Origin: Megalobrama amblycephala
Lineage: Eukaryota > Chordata > Actinopteri > Cypriniformes > Xenocyprididae
Length of the DNA: 64,000 nt
Reading direction: 5' to 3'
NCBI RefSeq assembly: GCF_018812025.1
Contig: NC_063065.1
Coordinates: forward strand, 32,431,621 to 32,495,620
Made by a program: the position numbers and the translations under genes. Below the pieces are notes generated by a model. It was not told the origin of the DNA. It made no database searches and saw only the letters and a list, made by a program, of their open reading frames with translations. This document shows, piece by piece, positions 58,480 to 64,000 of this stretch; within the stretch, counting starts at the first letter, position 1, and the number at the start of each line of letters is the position of its first letter.

Positions 58480-60160
58480 TGGGATAATGTAAGTACAAGT
58501 CAACAAAATATATAACATTGTTCTGGTGGTTTTGGGACATTTTAATCCATACTGTGCCTTTAACCACATCCAATTGTAGGTACTAACAAGGTTAAACATC
58601 AAAACCTTGATCTCTTGAGAGGCGCGTCTCAGAGGTGTGGAGCAGAACAGTAGGGCTGTATTGTAATCCATTAATATAAGTAACAGTGTAAGTGTATAGT
58701 CTCACAGATTACAAGCCTGTTTACGCTTATCTCCCTCCTGAGGCTGAAAGGGCCCTGATGGGTTGAAGTACACTGAGAGCACAAGAGAAATCATCTCTAT
58801 AGTGGTGTTGTGAGAAAAGTTATTTTTTCCCTTGATAACCTGATCAGAGCTTGCTGTCTTAAGGGTAAAAGGATGTGAGAGATAAACTGGCCTGTTATCC
58901 TCATGAACTCCATTTAAGAGCAATAGAGGATTCCTTTGATCACTTTAGCCGTCATTGTTTTAGTTTGACATTGACAAATAATCATGTCACTGTACACATC
59001 GTAACAATCAGATCCCTCTGTGTCTGTTTAAAATAGCATGCTATCTGGCAGTTTTCTTCTTTGTATCACTGTATCACATCTCAGAGGACTACGATTATGT
59101 CTGGTTTATTTTCATTGTCGGTAGTCTAGGGCATTGTGCTAAGGGTTTAATCTCTTTCACTTCAGTTTTCAGTGTAGTCCATCTGCTGAGTCACATTTGG
59201 GACTTTCTACAAATGTTATGCCTGGAGAAATACTTAAAAGCAGGGCTAAAGAATGGGGGGAATCAATCAGTATTTTAACATTTTAATGTTTCCATTCATG
59301 TGTCCCTTCAACATTACCTTTCCAAAAATGGTTTATTAGATGAAAAAATGAATGAAAAATAAAAGGTTTGTTCACCTAAAAATGAAAGTTCTGTCATTAA
59401 TTATCAACTTCATGACAACATAAAAGACATGAAATCATAAACATGAACATGAAAACAAGAACATGAGCCATAACACCCAAAACAATACATTACAATTGAA
59501 TGCAATTAGTTTAACTTAAGAGATATTTTTGACCACTTGCAACAAATCTCAGCTGCTGCCTTTTGTACCTCGATTTGAAGCAAATTCAGATGACACCTGC
59601 AAAATATCACATTAGCATCATCACAGATGTGAACTCTAACAAACGTTCAAAACAAAAGTTGTTTCTTGTGTTTCAGAATCAGGGATATGAAAAAAAAAAA
59701 ATCATCTCAAAATAAACAATATGCATATACAAAACACCTCTAATAAGTGTTAAAGGGCTCAAGTCCTCAAGGAGCACGTTCAGTAATTATAATACATGAT
59801 TCAATATTGGATAATTTATTAATTGTAGAATTAGTCACATGTATTAAACAGGATTAAAATCATTAAGAGATTTTATAGTTTGGTCAAATTAGGGCGAACT
59901 TAATTGTATTGTCAGAGAAAATAACCTTGTGGCTTCTCTCTCTGACTTTGCCTCCTGTCATTCCTGACCCAATAAATACTGAAATGCCAAAAAGTAAACC
60001 TAAAAATACAAGTAGCATTTTGACTGTCTGGGGAGCACTGTACACAACTCCCAGAGGTCCCCTTCATGGGGACGTCATTTCTGCATATGATCATGATGTT
60101 TTATGATAAATGTGTATTTTCATTGTTTTGCATTTTAGGGATAAAGGATAATAAAGCTAT
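58480..60160. other. Intergenic; weak MITE relic at 59362
   Basis: aaaggtttgttcacctaaaa and atgaaagttctgtcattaat at 59362-59402 match a common cyprinid MITE end. Nothing else is recognised. Confidence 0.4.
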
Positions 60161-60407
60161 TCTCTCTCTCTTTCTCTCTGTGTGTGTGTGTCTCCATCTG
60201 GCTAAGTCTATGAGGATGCATTTCTATAGAAGTGGAAGTAATATAAATGTAAATTTCTCCTACAAATATATACTTACAATTCATTGATGCAAATAAACAA
60301 ATATATAATTTTCTCAAGTAAGGTGTGTCAGATGTCAACAATCAGTCATACAGTCAAACAAAAATAAATAAATAAAAACAAATAAATAAAATTAAAATAA
60401 AGATTAT

Positions 60408-60478
<71 letters not shown>

Positions 60479-60480
60479 TG
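60161..60480. repeat. Microsatellites: (CT)n/(GT)n and (GT)35
   Basis: (TCTC)n then (GT)n at about 60161-60192, A/T-rich AAATA repeats at 60358-60400, and an almost pure (TG)n at 60411-60474. Confidence 0.9.
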
Positions 60481-60484
60481 TTAG

Positions 60485-61297
60485 AACAGTGGGCACAAAA
60501 AGTATTTTGACAGCTGAAACTCTACGAACACCACAAATAATGACATCTAAAACATTTCGCAATCCATTTCAAATACCTAATAATAAATATATGTTTAAAC
60601 TTGGATCAGTGTTGTGCATCTAAAAACTTCTCCAGTCTTTTCAGAAACATTTGATCTGATCTATCTGGTTTCATTATCAATATGATGCTCAATTCAGTGT
60701 TTCTGAAAAGTCACTTCAGCTCACCTTCATTAAATCAAGCTCACGGACAAACATGAATGATATTTCGACTGCAGTTTTTGACTGCTCTCCTTTTTATATT
60801 AAAATTGTAATCAGACGTTAGAGATAAAACTATTTAAATAAAATGATTTACTTGTAATATTTTCAACTCAGTATATTGAATTTGATTGTTCCAGAATCCA
60901 GAAATCATTGTGCATTGAGCATCAGCAGGCTTCAACCAGAGCATGTTCCTCTGATGTATGACATCAGAATGTAAGACCATCCGTCAGAGAGAAACAGTCA
61001 ATCAGCACACTAAACACACAGAAACTGAAATAAATAATATACCCTGAATTTAATTTGATAGCATCTATAATTATCATCAAAGACCACTGCAGAGCAAGTC
61101 CAATCATTTAATCTTTATGTCCAATTGTAATTCTGTACATGCACTACTGTAGCTGATTTCAATTGTTTCAGATGTGCTGTTTTCATCAGATGATATACTA
61201 CGGTATATTATATTATATATATATATATAATATATATAAAGGCTGCCTGCTCAAAGGGGGTTTAAAATCTAACTGAAATCAGAGTTTTCAAATCCAT
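60485..61297. other. Intergenic, nothing recognised
   Basis: No gene. A short TA palindrome near 61205-61240. Confidence 0.45.
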
Positions 61298-61301
61298 TTA
61301 A

Positions 61302-61410
61302 AGTGGTCATATGATGTTATTTTAAAAGTTCATTACTTTGTGAATTGGGTGTAATAGAATAGGTTAACATGCTTTATTGTTAAAAAAAAAAAAAATAAAT
61401 AAATAAAATA
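61302..61410 (+). mobile_element. TTAA-type element, left end only
   Basis: TTAA at 61298-61301 followed by AGTGGTCATATGATGTTATT, a start I recall from a common cyprinid TTAA family. It breaks off in an A-run. Confidence 0.45.
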
Positions 61411-61422
61411 AAATAATATATA

Positions 61423-61825
61423 CACTATACCGTTCAAAAGTTTGGGATCGGTAAGATTTTTAATATTTTTAAAAGAAGTTTCGTCTGCTCGCCAAGGCTG
61501 CTTTTATTTAATTAAAAATACAGTAAAAACAGTAATATTGTGAAATATTATTTCAATGTAAAATAACAGTTTTCTATTGGAATATAATATAAAATGTAAT
61601 TTATTTCTGTGTTGGAAAAGCTGAATTTTCATCATCGTTACTCCAGTCTTCAGTGTCACATGATCCTTCAGAAATCATTTTAATATGATGATTTGCTGCT
61701 CAAGAAATATTTATGATTATTATCAATGTTAAAAACAGTTGTATACTTTTTTTTCAGGATTCCTTGATGAATAGAAAGTTCAAAAGAACAGCATTTATCT
61801 GAAATACAAAGCTTCTGTAGCATTA
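61423..61825 (-). mobile_element. CACTACCGTTCAAAAGTTTG MITE, copy 1 (inverted, truncated)
   Basis: It starts with a variant terminus cactataccgttcaaaagt and reads the family in reverse (tcaccaaggctgc-type word, gtcacatgatccttcagaaa, ctttctattcatc-type inverse). It stops where copy 2 begins, without its second terminus. Confidence 0.75.
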
Positions 61826-61827
61826 TA

Positions 61828-62266
61828 CACTACCGTTCAAAAGTTTGGGGTCAGTAAGAATTTTTTTTTTTTTTTTTTTTGAGAAGAATTTAAAGAAATT
61901 AATATTTTTTTTCAGCAAGGATGCATTAAATCAATCAAAAGTGACAGTAAAGACATTTATAATGTAACAACAGATTATATTTCAAATAAGCGCTGTTCGT
62001 TTGAACTTTCTATTCATCAAATAATCCTAAAAAAAAAAAATTTTGTACACAAATATTTTGTACATCTGTGCACAATAAATGTTTTTTGAGCAGCAAATCA
62101 GCATATTAAAATGATTTCTGAAGGATCATGTGACACTGAAGACTGGAGTAATGATGCTGAAAATTCAGCTTTGCCAACACAAGAATAAATTACATTTTAA
62201 AATATTCTCAAATAGAAAACTATTTTTAATTAAATAAATGCAGCCTTGGTGAGCAGATGAAACAGA
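61828..62266 (+). mobile_element. CACTACCGTTCAAAAGTTTG MITE, copy 2 (truncated)
   Basis: TA at 61826-61827 precedes cactaccgttcaaaagtttg. The interior holds ttctgaaggatcatgtgaca and gactggagtaatgatgctga, the reverse complements of words in copy 1. It lacks the right terminus, ending near gagcagatgaaac, shortly before a TTAA element. Confidence 0.8.
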
Positions 62267-62288
62267 GAGCAGGGAGCGAGAGATTTAA

Positions 62289-62459
62289 AGGGGACGCATA
62301 TTTAATCGGCGCATATTTAATTATGCCCCATAATAGGCAGTTAAAAAAAAAATGAATAAAACAAATCTATGGGGTATTTTGAGCTGAAACTTCACAGACA
62401 CATTCAGGGGACACCTTAGACTTATATTACATATTTTGAAAAGACGTTCTATGGCACCT
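62289..62459 (+). mobile_element. TTAA-flanked element, AGGGGACC family, 171-bp deletion form
   Basis: TTAA on both sides (62285-62288, 62460-62463). The left end aggggacgcatattt joins directly to the right ~130 bp of the family (tatggggtattttgagctga, gacttatattacat). A minimal derivative retaining both ends. Confidence 0.75.
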
Positions 62460-62705
62460 TTAAAAAGCAAGCACAAACTATGCAAAAGCGGTAGCCCTTT
62501 CGTCCGAATTCACTCACTTGTTTTCATTCACTCCTGCAAGTGGACTATATTAGTGGAGTTAAATAGGGAGTATAGGGGGAGATTTCGAACACAGCCATTG
62601 ACTTCTTTCTTTGCTATGCATCTGGGTGGGCATTATGCTAAAATTTCAAATTGTGATGAAGACATTTGAGGAAGTACTATCTGGACTTCGATCGAAGTGT
62701 TTTAA

Positions 62706-62945
62706 AGGGTACCTATAATGCAAAATTGATCATAAAAGAGTGTCAGCAGTGTGAGTACACAACCATCCTATAATGATTCAAATCCACCCACTCTTCATAA
62801 TCATAAGCAGTGTCTCAGAACAAGCCGTTTGCAGATTCTGTACAAGGTGACGTGCTTGAGCTCTTTAAAGCAGGATGGATTTTGATTGGCTATCATTATT
62901 TTATTGTTTATCAGCTGAAAAAAAAAAAAAAAAAAAAAAAAAGCA
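62706..62945 (+). mobile_element. TTAA-type element, left end
   Basis: TTAA at 62702-62705 followed by agggtacctataatgcaaaa and agcagtgtgag, aatccacccactc, matching the left half of the 13232 element. The right end cannot be found; an A-run at 62920-62942 is internal. Confidence 0.5.
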
Positions 62946-64000
62946 TTCTGAAAGTGGTTCCAATGATATTGTTCCTATGTGCCGTTATTGTTATAGTTGC
63001 TGTATTTTATATTTTATATTTAGAATGCTTTTTAGATCTATATCATTATCTTTATAGTTATTGTCCTTGGTGTGAATGGACCTTTAGACTATGATCTGTA
63101 TAAAATAAAATATTTATGCTTTCCAAGGCAATTTCAAGGTTTGTTTTTCCTACCTTAGTATATGGAGATTCATGAAGTTGTTTAGTTTAATTTGTTATGT
63201 TTTTTGAGGGTCTCTAAGCAAGCCAAAGTTCATATTGTTCTTCCTCACATAATCCATATACAGTGTGATCTTTAATTTATTCATTAGCCTTGTGCAGTGG
63301 GATATTTCATGCGATTGCATCAAGGAGGTACATCTGAGAGTAATTTGGTCCAGGGAATTGCAGAACATATTGTCAGCAGTTTCTTAGAAGAAAAGGGGGG
63401 GGGAAAAACATACCACAAAGCCTTAAATGATGTATCAATAGAAGCTCTGAGAAAACGCCAAGTCTTATCAAACGAGCCACTATCACAATAGTTCAATTCA
63501 TTTACAGAAATCCAAGCTTTCCTCCTGAGAGTATTTGCAAACTCCAATGCAACAAACATGATGCTTTTACTTTAATTGCTGTCAGAGATTTAGCTATCGT
63601 ATTTATGTCATGCCTAGAGCATAAACAGGTGTTTTCTGTAACAGGTTATGACAAATTCTCAAAGGGACTAATTACAATGACACAGAAGTGAAGCTGTCAT
63701 CACTTCATCCAAGGAGACGCGCTTGTCTAATGTAAATATTGAATCAACTGAGAGGTGTCAGTAGAGGAAATGCTAAATATTAAGCATGCACATTTTGGGA
63801 AAACATAATGATAATCATTCCTGCATATTAAACATGATTTAATGAGTGGATAAACACATTTTAAAGCATTTAAAAAAAAAAAAAATACTAAATGCATTTA
63901 TTTATTCAAGTCAAGTCTGGCATGCACTTTTTATAAATGAAAGCCTTTTATTTGCAGTAACTAAATGTTTCAAAACAAACTACATTAAAAATGAACCCTA
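62946..64000. other. Intergenic, nothing recognised
   Basis: AT-rich sequence to the window edge with no gene or repeat end. Confidence 0.45.

Noticed and set aside
60414..60623. Frame with a V-C-V-C run
   Set aside because: Translation of the (GT)n microsatellite.

Overview
The window reads as non-coding, transposon-packed DNA from a bony fish, most likely a cyprinid (carp/minnow group). I base this on several repeat families I recognise from teleost and cyprinid genomes: Tc1-like elements, many short elements flanked by TTAA, hAT-type MITEs, a tRNA-derived SINE and a fish-type gypsy LTR with gag leader. There is also dense microsatellite content. I found no intact host gene. The longest open frames, near 550 codons on the minus strand around 55.7-57.4 kb, are products of a 21-bp satellite.

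Layout. 1-1.26 kb: a 36-bp minisatellite and a proline-rich open stretch ending in a poly(A) signal, probably retroelement-derived. 2.6-8.9 kb: scattered hAT-like and other MITE pieces and microsatellites. 8.9-11.1 kb: a dead Tc1-like element with a TTAA element nested in its right inverted repeat. 13.2-28.1 kb: TTAA elements, palindromic MITEs, a SINE, and a hAT-like element (18.7-20.6 kb) that split an old tandem repeat and itself carries a long foldback. 29.7-31.6 kb: a gypsy LTR plus gag relic with an insertion and a CT-rich satellite. 32.5-38.6 kb: a second copy of the nested TTAA element, a degenerate unknown coding relic broken by three MITEs, and a second dead Tc1-like element. 40-45 kb: AT-rich tandem repeats and a 1.57-kb Tc1-like element whose transposase keeps its DD34E residues but has an N-terminal frameshift. 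47-51 kb: a roughly 470-bp segment present twice, once inside a transposon. 51.7-54.3 kb: MITE pieces, a SINE and an isolated THAP-like first exon. 55.3-58.5 kb: the most unusual structure, a palindromic hAT-like MITE in which both arms carry the same TTAA element at the mirrored site; one of those copies grew a satellite of about 79 x 21 bp. 60-63 kb: (GT)n, head-to-head MITEs and more TTAA elements.

No genes act together here; the content is an insertion history. Two themes stand out. One is a set of TTAA-flanked elements of which two families still carry a short related coding start (P-Y/F-x-F-x-P-E-S), suggesting a shared autonomous parent. The other is transposons that carry or grow minisatellites inside themselves. 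Family and superfamily names come from sequence memory and were not checked against any database.
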